Shown in pieces: positions 1-10,480 of a stretch of DNA of 64,000 nucleotides (the stretch's first letter is position 1; every line of letters starts with the position of its first letter). The stretch is from Anthoceros angustus. Taxonomy: Eukaryota > Streptophyta > Anthocerotopsida > Anthocerotales > Anthocerotaceae. The stretch covers positions 620,001-684,000 of the forward strand of contig VJWM01000019.1 of the NCBI GenBank assembly GCA_010909165.1, read 5' to 3'. Both the position numbers and the translations under genes were made by a program. The notes beneath the pieces are model-generated. The model worked only from the letters and a program-made list of their open reading frames with translations. It was not told the DNA's origin and searched no databases.

Positions 1-2513
1 CGGTGTACTCGATGTGCATCTCTGACTACGATTTCTCTCTTCTCGAGGCGGGACATGATCTTGGTGCTGCTGTGGCAGTCATTGCACATGCGCAAGTTCT
101 TGGTGACCACCAAAGTGGTGCCATCTGGGGTGTTGAGAAGGCCATATGCCAATGCCAATTTCTCAGCATGCCCGCACAGGGCATCCTCCTTCTCCTGCTC
201 AGACACTGCCTTCAGCACCAATTGTGTTTGTGGTACATGGCCTCCTTCCTCCTTCAACCTCGTACTCACGCTCCTGAGCTTCGGGGAGATGTCCGTCCTC
301 TCTTCCCCTACTGTGAACTCGTGCACCTCCTTCTCCACTTCGATGCATGCCTTTGCAGCCTTCTTCACAGCACCTGCTGACTTCCTCCAGCTTTCCACCC
401 TGTCCACGTCGTCCCACCTGCCTGCATCCGCGTATATGTTCCCCAGCAGGACGTATGAAGTTGAATTCTCAGGTTCCAGTTCCACGAGATGGTCGAAAGA
501 TCGTCTTCCCCGCTCTACATCACCGTGAGTCTTGCAAGCTGTGAGCAAGGCTGTCCAGCCCACGACGTCGTTGGTGAATGACGTTGTTCGCAACAAATGT
601 TCGGCCTCGTCCAGTTTGCCAGACCGGCCTAGAAGATCAACCATGCAACTGTGGTGGTAGTCGGTCGGTACGATCCCGTAGTCCTCCACCATCATCCTAA
701 AATACCGCTGGCCTTCCTGCACCAGGCCTGCATGGCTGCATGCCACAATGAGACATACAAATGTCATCTCATCAGGCTTAACTCCTTGCTGCAGCATATC
801 TTCAAAGCACCGGACCGCCATGTGACCCTCACCATGTTCAGCATATCCCTTCAGCATCGCTGTCCATGTCACCAAGTTTCTTGAGGGCAATCCGTCAAAG
901 ACTTTGCGGGCATCTTCTAGACTCCCACACTTCGAGTACATGCCAACCAAGCAGCTGCCAATGACTGGGTTAGCCTCAAGGCCTCTGTCCCGACACAGAG
1001 AATGAAGCTCCATCCCTTGCTGCAGCGCGCCCACACTGGCACATGCTTGCAAGAGACAAGAAACCGTAACATGATTAGCAGCAGGCAGGAAAGCCTCCTC
1101 CTTCTGCATACTCGCATACAAAGCCAGGGCTTGTTGCCCAAGCCCCTGCTGAGCATATCCTGCAATCATGGCATTCCATGTCACAACATCTCTTCTGGGC
1201 AAAGCATCAAACACTTCCCGAGCATCCTCCAAGCTGCCGCATTTCGCGTACATATTCACCAGGCTGTTACCAATGCCTGCATCACCTTCCAACCGTCTTT
1301 CCCGAATCTGCCAGTGAAGCTCTCTGCCCTGCTGCAGCGCTCTCTCCCCCACACTGGCACAGGCTTGAAGGAGACACACGAAAGTAACACGATTGGCTGA
1401 AGGCATGCCGTCCTCTTTCTGCATCCTCGCGTACAATACCAGAGCTTCTTCCCCAAGCCCCTGCTGACTATATCCTGCGATCATGGCAGTCCAAGTCACC
1501 ACGTCCTTCCTGGGCAAGCTGTCAAACACTTTCCGAGCACCATCCAAGCTGCCGCACTTAGCATACATATTCACCAAGCTGTTCCCAACGAAAACATCCG
1601 CCTTGACAGCACTCGCTTGAATGTCAGCATGCACCTCCTTGCCCGAAACCAGGTCCTCTGCAACGGCACAAGCCTGAAGGGCTGCCACGAAGATGTGATT
1701 ATCCGGCTCCACGCCGAACTGTCTCATCTGCCTGTAAAAGCTGATGGCCTGTGCAGGCTGTCCCTGCCGAGCATGCGCCAAAATGATGGAAGACCACATG
1801 TGGATGCTGGGCGTTGGCACCTGACCAAACACCTGCACTGCATCCTCCAATTTGCCAAGAGAGGCATACATACCAATGACATGATTCACCAAAAACGCGT
1901 TGGAACCCAACCCCCGTGTCGCAGCAAGAGAATGCACGCGCCTACCACATTCCAGGTCCTTCTCTTCTGCGCACCTCTTCAGCAAACGGTGAAAGAGAAT
2001 GCCGCTGATCCGACATCCCCGCTGCACCAGTTGCTCCAACGCTTCAACAGCCTCGCTGAGCTCTGCGTCCTCGCAGCGTCTGCTCAACATCTCGCCCACC
2101 CAATTCTCCTCCTGCCCATTTCCAGCCGCTGCAGCGGAAGCCCCCATTCGGACATCCCAGCTGGCCAGCTGCGAATCCACCCATACAGGCTTGTGGTAAT
2201 TGTCGAGCCATAGGGGCTCCTGGGAGGTCTTGTGTCTGAAGTCAGGATGCCGGGAGCCTCTCTTTCCCGCTCTGTAGTCCCACCAGTCCGACGGATTCGA
2301 GAAGAAATGTTGCCACAGAAGCTCCTGCCGCTCTCTCTGCGTCACTCCTTGTGTGGAAGAGATGCCGGCAACGGACGCTGGGACTGGGAATGCATCCAAA
2401 TGCCCCGTTACACCACCTGGGCCGCTGCGGAAAAGGCATCCTGGCTTGCCTGGCAACCTGCAGGAGAGGGCATCCGGGAAAAGGCTCACACCCATCGCCA
2501 GCTGCATTCCCAT
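1..2513 (-). CDS. PPR-DYW RNA-editing factor, 3' end beyond window
   Basis: Open without a stop from 2513 to the window edge, about 837 residues, no intron. The first in-frame ATG after an upstream stop (TGA at 2594-2592) is at 2513. Tandem PLS-type PPR repeats are clear, with recurring MYAKCGSLEDAR, VFDALPRRDVVTW and VTFVCLLQACASVG phrases, followed by E-type repeats. A DYW cytidine deaminase domain has the HAE signature (CGHAEKLALAYG) and the CNDCH zinc motif. The last residues, including the DYW tripeptide, lie beyond position 1. Residues about 67-116 hold an N-terminal module with WWDYR, PDFRHK, LWLDNY and KPVWVDSQL, resembling the PDF motif of organellar ssDNA-binding (OSB) proteins. The family performs C-to-U editing of organelle transcripts. 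The organelle and target site cannot be read from the sequence. Confidence 0.93.
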   Translation of the reverse strand, partial: MGMQLAMGVSLFPDALSCRLPGKPGCLFRSGPGGVTGHLDAFPVPASVAGISSTQGVTQRERQELLWQHFFSNPSDWWDYRAGKRGSRHPDFRHKTSQEPLWLDNYHKPVWVDSQLASWDVRMGASAAAAGNGQEENWVGEMLSRRCEDAELSEAVEALEQLVQRGCRISGILFHRLLKRCAEEKDLECGRRVHSLAATRGLGSNAFLVNHVIGMYASLGKLEDAVQVFGQVPTPSIHMWSSIILAHARQGQPAQAISFYRQMRQFGVEPDNHIFVAALQACAVAEDLVSGKEVHADIQASAVKADVFVGNSLVNMYAKCGSLDGARKVFDSLPRKDVVTWTAMIAGYSQQGLGEEALVLYARMQKEDGMPSANRVTFVCLLQACASVGERALQQGRELHWQIRERRLEGDAGIGNSLVNMYAKCGSLEDAREVFDALPRRDVVTWNAMIAGYAQQGLGQQALALYASMQKEEAFLPAANHVTVSCLLQACASVGALQQGMELHSLCRDRGLEANPVIGSCLVGMYSKCGSLEDARKVFDGLPSRNLVTWTAMLKGYAEHGEGHMAVRCFEDMLQQGVKPDEMTFVCLIVACSHAGLVQEGQRYFRMMVEDYGIVPTDYHHSCMVDLLGRSGKLDEAEHLLRTTSFTNDVVGWTALLTACKTHGDVERGRRSFDHLVELEPENSTSYVLLGNIYADAGRWDDVDRVESWRKSAGAVKKAAKACIEVEKEVHEFTVGEERTDISPKLRSVSTRLKEEGGHVPQTQLVLKAVSEQEKEDALCGHAEKLALAYGLLNTPDGTTLVVTKNLRMCNDCHSSTKIMSRLEKREIVVRDAHRVH

Positions 2514-2790
2514 CTCCTCCTCCGCGATTGTCACCTCCGACTCGGCTGGTCCATCAGCATTTTGCGCCCGAATGTGCGATTGAATCGTCTGTCAAAGCCA
2601 TCGCGTTCTCTCAGTCGTATAAAAACTCAATCAGCGGGAAAGCGTTCACAAAATTACGACCGAAGCTAGCTGTAGTCTAATATAGTTTCTGAGACGGTTC
2701 ACCTACAGTCTGCGAATCTCTACGATGTTTTCTAACCGATGAAACTAGCTTTCTTGACTGGAAGAATTAACAGGTAGCCAATACAACTTG

Positions 2791-3831
2791 TCAAACTTGG
2801 GCGAACTTCTCGACGTAGGAACCGGCAAGACCTGAAGTGCCGAGCACTCCAATCTGCAATTTAGAGCTCTGGCATCAGCGAAAGAGTGCTTTATGTAGGA
2901 AATCATTCACGAGCCAAAACTTTGATTCATTAGAAAATTACCTCTCCCCACTCAGCTTCCAAGCCGTTGCAGCGCTGCTTAACTTGAAGCATGAGGCTTC
3001 CAAGATCCAACTCCACCTTCTTCTTCAAGTAGCCCTCGGTTCCTTCATCAATGGAGTCCAAATAAGCGGAGTATCGGGCAAATGCAGACTTCAAAGCCTT
3101 CACGATTGGTTCTGGAATTTCTGCAACATCCTGTGTACAACAGCTTGATTGAGGACAAGAGGAGCACAGAAACTGCACTACACCACACTACCGCTTTCCA
3201 AATGCAGATTTCATACCTCACCACCGAATTTTCCCCCACTGAGCTCGTCCAGCTCCATCCTTAAGTGAATCAGTTTTGCTCCAAACTGCTCCACCGCTTG
3301 AGCCGACTGCCAAGAGGTGAGGAGGACTTCATCCCGATGATTAGCCAGGGTCGACTCCACGATCTTCTTCGTGCCATCGTCAATTTTCGCCCAGTTGTTC
3401 ACGTAGAGCGTTGCCAGGGCCTTCTTCACTTGCGGATCGGAGACCGGAGGAAGCTCTCGTGCGCCACCGCTCATGTGCCGCAAGTGAGGGATGCGAACAA
3501 ATCCAGAAATCTGGCCTGCATTTGCGTTCTCTGCACCAAAGCATCCATCCCGAATTTAAATGTCAGCATGACAACACGAGGTCTCCTACTTCACACATGT
3601 GGCTCGGCTCCATCATCCCGCCAAATCACCATCCTTCCACAAGACTCGGGCATCCCGAGTGACACAACGTTCAGCCAGTAGGAGTCGAGGTGGGAGGCAA
3701 TTACCTCCAAATTGAGAGGTAGGCGCAGAGGCAAAGGTCCTGAGAACCTGGGGACTGAAGCTGATGTCGTCTCCCCTGAACCTGCGGGCAGCGCAGGCCG
3801 CGAGACGCCGGGCCACAACCCTGCTTGCCAT
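2791..3831 (-). CDS. SDH5: Succinate dehydrogenase subunit 5, mitochondrial
   Basis: Four exons on the minus strand: 3831-3705, 3515-3217, 3130-2942 and 2853-2791, all GT-AG and phase-consistent, giving about 225 residues. The N-terminus (MASRVVARRLAACAARRF) is Arg/Ala-rich without acids, like a mitochondrial presequence. The body matches remembered plant SDH5: AVEQFGAKLIHLRMELDEL, then a YSAYLDS block, YLKKKVELDLG, the RCNGLEAEWG block, and the C-terminal GTSGLAGSYVE. SDH5 is a plant-specific extra subunit of respiratory complex II; its exact role is little known. It lies 278 bp downstream of the PPR start on the same strand and diverges from the gene at 4222. Confidence 0.92.
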
Positions 3832-4221
3832 AGCTGGCTAGGATAATACAAGTCGCTCCAACTAAAACTTAACCTAATTGCAGATCTTCCAGAAGATGGA
3901 CACGAAACGGGTAATCGGGACGCTCGCACTGTGGGCTGGGTCGAGGCCACTCCGATGATGGAGAAGGCAGCCATAGCTGCCAGATATTTTACTTTTGAGA
4001 GAGGGGAGAGACCGCACCGCAGGGAGCGGCGGGACAACAAGTCTCGGAAGATCGCAAGGACGCTGGGCCGGAAGCTATGAGATATGCATTCCTGAGATAC
4101 GCACTGTCAGGCATAGATTTGTAGCATCCCACCGGACGGCAGGATGAACTTGTGTCGTCTCTCATGGTGAGCGACGAGGTTCTAGGGGTTCTGTGAACTC
4201 GGGAAAGGACGGGGCTGCTGC
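3832..4221. promoter_or_regulatory. Shared divergent promoter region
   Basis: This 390-bp interval separates the start codons of SDH5 (minus) and the TraB/TIKI-like gene (plus), so it must hold both 5' UTRs and probably a bidirectional promoter. It has moderate GC and no clear TATA box. The assignment is by position only. Confidence 0.5.
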
Positions 4222-6070
4222 ATGATGGCGGCAGTGGCAGTATCCGGAGCCGTTGTTTGCGTAGCCAAGCCGGGATTGGGCTACGAGACCCTGAGGCGGG
4301 GGAGTTCCTGCAAAGAAAGCGCAACAGGGACCGCCTCGCCCTCTCGCATTGCGGATAGAGGAGATGGAATCAGGCTTAGGACTGCAGGTGATAGGAGGGC
4401 CAGTTGCTGTAGGAGGTTTAGCAAGGTAAGGGCCTTGGTTGATGCTGGAGCGCAGCAGAGCACGAGCGATGGTGGCTTCGCCGAGGACAACAAGTCGATA
4501 TCGGACTTCCTACGGTTTTGTGACAATGGCGACCAGGGGTCCGAGCTTCAAACTGCCATTATAACTTACACCAAGCCATTTCCATGGCGAATTTTCCAGA
4601 GACAGCAGGTGTGGCTTGGCCCTAGTGTGGTGTGTTGAGTGAGCTGTGGGGTACCTTCTTTGGACGGTTGCAATTCCGAAGAGGTGATTTGTGGACACTC
4701 TATTGATGTTCTTGTTTTTGATGCCGATGGCAGGTTGACCTGGTATCAGCTGTCCATATTGCTGATAAGCCGTGCGTATCTCTGATCTACATGTTCATGG
4801 CTTTGCTCATGTTTTGGTTCACTGAGCGCACTGATCCATGTTCTGGTCTGAGCAACTGTTGCTTATCTTTGCAGTTATTTTGATCAGCTCCAGGATGAGC
4901 TGGGAACTTACGACCGAGTTTTGTTTGAGATGGTGGCTGACAAATCCTCGGAGCAGAGAAGCAGGACGATGAGGTCCCGGTGGAGGCCCCCAAAGCCAGG
5001 CATTAAGAGATCAGGCTTTAGCGTTATAGGGGCTATTCAACAGGGAATTGCCTATGTGCTTGGTTTGGACTTCCAATTAGAGTGTATGGACTACCGGAGG
5101 GACAACTGGTACCATGCTGATATGGACTATGAAACCTTTCAAGGCCTGCAGGTAGCACATGACTCTTACTTGTTTTTTTCTGCAGCCTTGATTGTGGTGG
5201 TGGTATGCATTTCCCAGGAGAAACGTCTGACATACTCTTGTAATGCTGGCAGAAAGAGCGAGGGGAGACATTTCTATCGTTTGCAAGAGACATGAGCTTG
5301 GCATCCACCAAAGCCATCATGAGTGCCACTCTCCCATCATACTTGGATCCGTTTCGAGCCAAGCTGCTGTGGGTGTCCCGTGTAATGCCAATGCCGCTTG
5401 TCGGACTGTTCGTCATCGAGGGTGTTTGTGCCCCCTCCGGAGCACCTCTAAACAAGTCCCCAGAGATGAAGGCCTTGTTAGACTTGGATCTGGCAGTGGC
5501 TCTGAAAGTCTTTCTTGCAAAGCGCATCAGCATAGAGTAAGCACTCCTTCCACCCACTATCGCTAATGTGTGAACCATAACAGTCTCCTGTCTTCTCAAC
5601 AACCTTTCTCCAATGGCAGCCTGGCAGATGGCACAACATCGTTAATGGAAAGGTCTGTGATCATCGGCGAGCGCAACAAAATAGCCATGCAGGAGCTGCA
5701 AGAAGCCCTTCGAGCAGGGTGCCAAAAAATTGCCGTCTTCTACGGCAGTGGTCACCTCCCAGACATGGACCAACGCCTGAGAAAGGACTTCGGGCTGGAA
5801 GCCAGCGATATCCGCTGGAGGACAGCTTGGTCCATGAAGACCCGCATCAAAGCAACCAAGCCCGGCAGCTTTTCGACGGCCCTCAAAGTACTCCAAGAAG
5901 CTTCTGGCTGGCCACTGGACAGATACCAAACTCTGGGCGTTATCCTGTTCTCGGCCATACTGGCCGTGGACTTGTGGTTCTGGGAGATTTTCCTAGGAGC
6001 CATGAACGAATATGTGGAAAGCGTCGTTTCCGCAATTGTACAGTTCCTTGATACAGGTTGGACGCTGTAG
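4222..6070 (+). CDS. TraB/TIKI (GumN)-like protein, probably plastid-targeted
   Basis: Five exons: 4222-4608, 4734-4771, 4875-5151, 5253-5536 and 5620-6070, in frame throughout, 478 residues. Residues 130-170 contain VDLVSAVHIADKPYFDQL and YDRVLFEMVA, matching the VDLxGAVHxADxxYY and YDxVLYELV blocks of the TraB/TIKI/GumN family with its GxxH-type histidine. Near the C-terminal third, AVFYGSGHLPDMDQRL carries the second conserved Gly-His. The final 45 residues contain a hydrophobic segment (GVILFSAILAVDLWFW), a likely membrane anchor. The basic, Ser/Ala-rich N-terminus of about 80 residues is consistent with an organelle transit peptide, probably plastid. TIKI members are metal-dependent proteases; activity of the plant branch is unproven. 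Start chosen as the first ATG of the open frame. Confidence 0.75.
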
Positions 6071-6170
6071 TCGGGACAACATTTGTCTGTTGTATATATG
6101 AATGACGCAATCGGAGGAATGCGCAGTTTCCACTAACTTAACTGTTCCGAAACTCAATCTGATATGGAAG

Positions 6171-6350
6171 CAAAACTGCTTGAGGTTCCCGGAACTCGAG
6201 ATAGATAGAAAGTGCGATGAGTAGACAGACAGGGCATAATTGTAATGAGGGGAAAGGGGAACCCAAAGTAGGCAAAACTGCTTGAGGTTCCCGGAGTGCG
6301 ATGAATAGACAGACAGGGTACAACTGACAGGGCATAGTTGTAGATTGAGA
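6171..6350. repeat. Imperfect direct repeat, two copies of about 75 bp
   Basis: The phrase GCAAAACTGCTTGAGGTTCC, followed by a variable stretch and AGACAGACAGGG, occurs from about 6171 and again from about 6273. It lies between the 3' end of the TraB/TIKI-like gene and the tRNA and has no coding potential. Confidence 0.7.
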
Positions 6351-6445
6351 AAAGGAATACTCAGGAGTGTGCATTTCACGAGGAGAGAAGGAAAACTCGG
6401 ATGAGGAAACTTCGAACTAATGCAACAAACTTATTACAGTGTGAT

Positions 6446-6517
6446 AGGTCCCACCGAGATTTGAACTCGGGCTACTGGATTCAGAGTCCAGTGTCCTAAC
6501 CACTAGACTATGGGACC
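6446..6517 (-). tRNA. trnQ-CUG: tRNA-Gln (CUG)
   Basis: The minus strand folds into a full cloverleaf. The acceptor GGTCCCA pairs with TGGGACC, the D-loop carries TAGTGGTTAGGA, the anticodon stem CTGGA/TCCAG encloses loop CTCTGAA (anticodon CTG), and the T-arm is CCGAG TTCAAAT CTCGG. The A-box and B-box are intact and there is no intron. It resembles nuclear plant tRNA-Gln rather than organellar copies. No strong oligo-T terminator is obvious immediately downstream. Confidence 0.95.
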
Positions 6518-7268
6518 ATATTTGACAATTGTCATCTTTATTATAAATTTACTTTCTATATTACCTGTTTTTTTTTATAATCACTCTAAACGACACACCG
6601 CAAAACAACTAATTATTCGAACGTAATTTCTTTGTTCCCGCGGTGCGTGGAGCAATCGGATCCGGCATCAGACTGCATGAATGAGTCGGAGTGGCGAGGG
6701 AAGGATTGGATCCCGTGAGCTCGGCTTGGAGCGTGAATACCTTGGGCCTGGTAATTCCTGCGACACCGCTGGCCATTGGATCGTCGCCTGCAAGCCAACT
6801 CCAGCTCCAGCTCGCGAATGCTTGCTTCTTCGATTCTGTTTCACAAGCTGAAGTGAGGTCGAGGTCGAGGACGGGCGGGAGGCGGGGGACGGGGGCGCGC
6901 CAGCAGCAGGGACAGCAGGGCCGGCTGCAGGGGCGTGCCATCCGGGGTTCCCCAGGCTTCGGGGAGCCGGCCTGGATTGAGCACCAAGAAAGGTGCCAGT
7001 TAGGTTGATGCGGGAGAGAGCTGCGCCCGGATGCGCCACAATGACCAAAGACTTGAGCTCAGCGATGTCCAATATGTAAGTTGCGCCTAGGGCCGGGCCG
7101 GGACGGGACGGGCCCGGGCTCTGGCAAGGCAGCTTGGCACGCCAAGCCGAGGCACCAATTTTTAGAATTGAGGCCCAGTTCACTTTGGCAGTAGTTTGAT
7201 GTGCGTCAGTCGTTCGCCTTTCAATTCGTTCACCTTTGCGTGACGTGCCGCTGCCTGTCTCCCGCGCC
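6518..7268. other. Intergenic, 5' flank of RING1
   Basis: Between the tRNA and the RING1 start. The first 80 bp are AT-rich. The rest is GC-rich, including GGGCCGGGCCGGGACGGGAC near 7090, typical of a plant promoter or 5' UTR. No conserved coding frame was recognised. Confidence 0.4.
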
Positions 7269-9770
7269 ATGGACAGGTACATCACCGTGAATTTGCAGGA
7301 CATCCGGAAGGAGATGCAATGCCCAATTTGTCTCGGTATGCATCTCTCCCGTCCACATTTATATTTTGTTGTGCTTCCGGGCCGAGGATCACTCCGCATT
7401 CAGCTCGGGAAATTCGTTGCCGGGGGCAACGGTCAGGCAGCAGGGGATGTGCTGGTTTTTGTGAACGTGCGGATCGCGGAAAATCTAGAGGGGACGGCAT
7501 TCCGTGCTCATGGATCAGATACGTGTGCATGGGAACGGGATTGATACTGTGGCTGTGGTGATGAATTCTCGGTGGCAGGGATTATCCGCAAGACAAGGAC
7601 CGTCATGGAGTGTCTGCACCGGTTCTGCAGGGAGTGTATTGATAAGTCCATGCGCTTGGGGTAAGTGATTGTAAAATCTCGGTTCCAGATGGGGATGGAG
7701 CTCACTGGAGCGACAGTGTCGCATCGTCTTCTTGCGTGACTCGTTTCTCGCGATTTTTTTCTGTATCTCAGCTAGGATGGAGGCATTGTTTGTGGTGAAC
7801 ACTGTCATGCTTTGCTGCCGTTGGACGAAAATTTGTTCGGGAAACCCTGGCTCGGCTTTTGTCGTCTAGTCTGCTGTCGGATCGTATCGTGTGCAGGCTT
7901 TCTTACTGCCGCGGTGGAATTATCGCAGGAACAATGAATGTCCCTCATGTCGGACTCATTGCGCCAGTCGCAGGTCTCTTCGAGATGATCCCAATTTTGA
8001 TGCACTTATAGCGGCCATCTATCCGGACATTGACAAGTACGAGGAACAGGTGAAATGGGGGTTTTGTTTGAGCTGTAGGATGGAGGGATGTGACGCTTCT
8101 AAGTTGCAAATGGGGCTAAGGTGGTCAGCCTCGGGTTGCGGTTTGCTGTTGTAGACTAGCGTGCTGTTGTTGGAGGTTGAAGCCTTGCTCCTAGTCATGC
8201 TGTGCTTGCTTCTTGAAGTGCTGGATGATGAACCTACTTGGAAAAGGGTCTGCACCAAGAAGAAGTTTATTGCCTGCTCGTGCAATGCGGCGACTTGCTT
8301 GCTGAATTCAATTCATTCTTGGTGAATCAGGAGGCTTTTCTTCTCGACGAGGAGAGACGGAAGAACGAGCAGGTACGCGTTCTCGGGTTTACTTTGACCT
8401 AACTCGTTAATCCACGAAGATGCTTTCCATCAGAGGCTAATCAAGGACGATGATCATGGATGATTTCAACAGATTCAGGCTAGCATAGCAGACACTTTCC
8501 GTCGACAGAACCAGGCAGTTGTTAGGAGGCGGAGTTCATCAAGCAAAGCAACTGCAGCAGCCATTGTAAGAAAAGCTCATAGCTTTCGTGGGGTGCAAGC
8601 AAGCCGAAGCAGAGGTAGGGGAAGAGGAAGAGGCCGATCCACATATTCCTCCCGTTCACGGTATGTGGAGGATGATGATGATGACGATGACGATGAGGAT
8701 GAAGATGATGACGATGAGCAGGATGAAGATGAGTATCAGGAAGCAGAGGAAGAAGATCATGGTGAAAGCTCTGAAGAGGAATCCTTCAGGCTTCCTGAGA
8801 GAAAACGACGAAGGCCGAGGGTGTCTGTGTCATCTGATAACAGTGAGCAAGATAGGGGTGCCCATCAAAGTCAGAACGCTGCCAACCACAGTGAGGGGAT
8901 GCCCACCAGTGTAGAAAATGCTGCTCAAAAGGTTTATGATGGAGCAGTAAGAGCTGAAGAGGATGTTGTAACGTGGGCAGTGGCTGGTGCACGCAGTCAA
9001 TCACGCCATGGGAATGGTGTCCCAGATCAAAATCTAAACAGGCATCACCGGCTGCAAATATCTGCTCTATGGAAAAGCGTGGAATCAAATGCAGTCAAGG
9101 AGAGGGCTTCTGAGGTATCGCCTTTGACCCCCTCCCTGGTACCTCCTTGTCTAGCAGTTACCTTCAGAATCCCAGTTTGCATTGTTCATGATGCTTTCGG
9201 ATGCATGCAGCTCCATATCTTCATCAACTTGCAACCTCTGAAGAATGAAGCGAGTGAAGAAAACTTGCCTGGTTTAGAACGTCCTCACATAAGCTGTCCA
9301 CCCAAGATGACGGTTCACCAGGTTCTTCAGGTACACTACAACTTCCTGGAGCTGTTTGGGAGTCCTCAGCTCGTATGGAGATGCTGACTTCCTGTCTGCT
9401 CTACAGCTCCTTGATTTAAGATTGTCCCCAAGACCCAAGGGGGAACTGGAGGTTTTGGTGGCGAAAGCTCATCAGTGTGATGGTGGTCCTCCTGATTCCA
9501 AGACGTCACATCAGCAGCAGCAAATGAGGATACCAACCGATCCAGATTATGAAGTTTTGAATCCATCCATCCCTCTAAAGCAAGTCTTTTCAGATAGTAC
9601 GGGGGGCAATTGCCTGGTAAGCCTGCCTCTACATGACCTTCAAAAGTTTTCGAATTCAGCGTTATTAAATAGTCATCTTGTTCTTGTTATATTTCTGAGA
9701 ACTGGCTGCTGCAATTGTACTGGCTCTCTTGCAGGCACTCTTGTATAGACTGAAAACCTGTGGACCGTGA
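7269..9770 (+). CDS. RING1: RING1-type E3 ligase of Polycomb repressive complex 1
   Basis: Eight exons: 7269-7335, 7579-7660, 7929-8049, 8331-8372, 8473-9114, 9211-9330, 9407-9616 and 9735-9770, 439 residues. The N-terminal C3HC4 RING finger has Cys18, Cys21, Cys34, His36, Cys39, Cys42, Cys54 and Cys57, with the family phrases [34 protein letters not shown] and [19 protein letters not shown]. The middle has an RGRGRGRGR basic patch next to a run of about 35 mostly acidic residues and a basic RKRRRPR stretch, a likely nuclear signal. Exons 6-8 (residues 319-439) resemble the RAWUL domain that pairs with PRC1 partners. Known role of the family: monoubiquitination of histone H2A and gene silencing in the nucleus. 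The start is the only ATG ahead of the RING; an upstream TTG was not used. Confidence 0.92.
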
Positions 9771-10129
9771 GCGAACTTGTCGCCGGAGCACTCTTTAGCA
9801 GGCACTCTAAAGCATGCATCGTCGTTAGCAGGCACTCTTTAGCATGCATCTTCTGCTCGAAACTTGTTTTTTTGTCCCAAAGCCTTCGGTACCTTCTTTT
9901 TTGTCCAGAAATAGTTGCGCTTCTCTTTGTATAAGTAGGGGTTCGATGAATCTTGTTTCCGATGAATCTTGTTTCTAGATAGAATCTTTCTTTATATTTA
10001 CTCCTAGAATTTCTGACTTACAATACAAGTCAGATGATGTACCTGCACCTTCTATGAAAATTAAGACATATAGCTTATAAAACCTAAGAACATATTATGG
10101 TCAGGTAGGGAGGATTGAAGAAGAGAAGT
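9771..10129. other. 3' flank of RING1 with a short direct repeat
   Basis: TTAGCAGGCACTCT recurs at about 9796 and 9825, followed by TAAAGCATGCATC and TTAGCATGCATC. The rest is AT-rich and non-coding. Confidence 0.5.
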
Positions 10130-10205
10130 GGACTAGTAGCTTAGTTGGATAGAGCTTTTGTGTTTCAATAGCACACATAGTCGGCAAGAGTTCGAATACT
10201 CGGAG
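10130..10205 (+). other. tRNA-like sequence with Pol III A and B boxes
   Basis: TAGCTTAGTTGG at 10137-10148 fits the Pol III A-box consensus, and GAGTTCGAATACTC around 10187-10200 resembles a T-arm and B-box. The intervening TGTG...CACA could form a weak anticodon stem with a 9-nt loop, so it is not a normal tRNA. It could be a tRNA pseudogene or the head of a SINE-like element. Its 3' end merges into the tandem array that follows. Confidence 0.5.
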
Positions 10206-10480
10206 GCGATCATTGTGAAGAAAAGTGTGGAATACTCGGAGGCGATCATTGTGAAGAAAAGTGTGGAATACTCGGAGGCGATCATTGTGAAGAAAAGTGT
10301 GAATACTCGGAGGCGATCATTGTGAAGAAAAGTGTGGAATACTCGGAGGCGATCATTGTGAAGAAAAGTGTGGAATACTCGGAGGCGATCATTGTGAAGA
10401 AAAGTGTGGAATACTCGGAGGCGATCATTGTGAAGAAAAGTGTGGAATACTCGGAGGCGATCATTGTGAAGAAAAGTGTT
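10193..10480 (+). repeat. Tandem array, eight copies of a 36-bp unit
   Basis: The unit begins AATACTCGGAGGCGATCATT and continues GTGAAGAAAAGTGTGG. Eight nearly identical head-to-tail copies are present, the third missing one base. The first copy is continuous with the T-arm of the tRNA-like sequence. Because 36 is divisible by three, both strands show repetitive open frames that are not genes. Confidence 0.95.

Noticed and set aside
10193-10480. Regular repeats reminiscent of a CRISPR array
   Set aside because: Units are directly adjacent with no spacers, and the setting is a plant nuclear genome. It is a simple tandem array.
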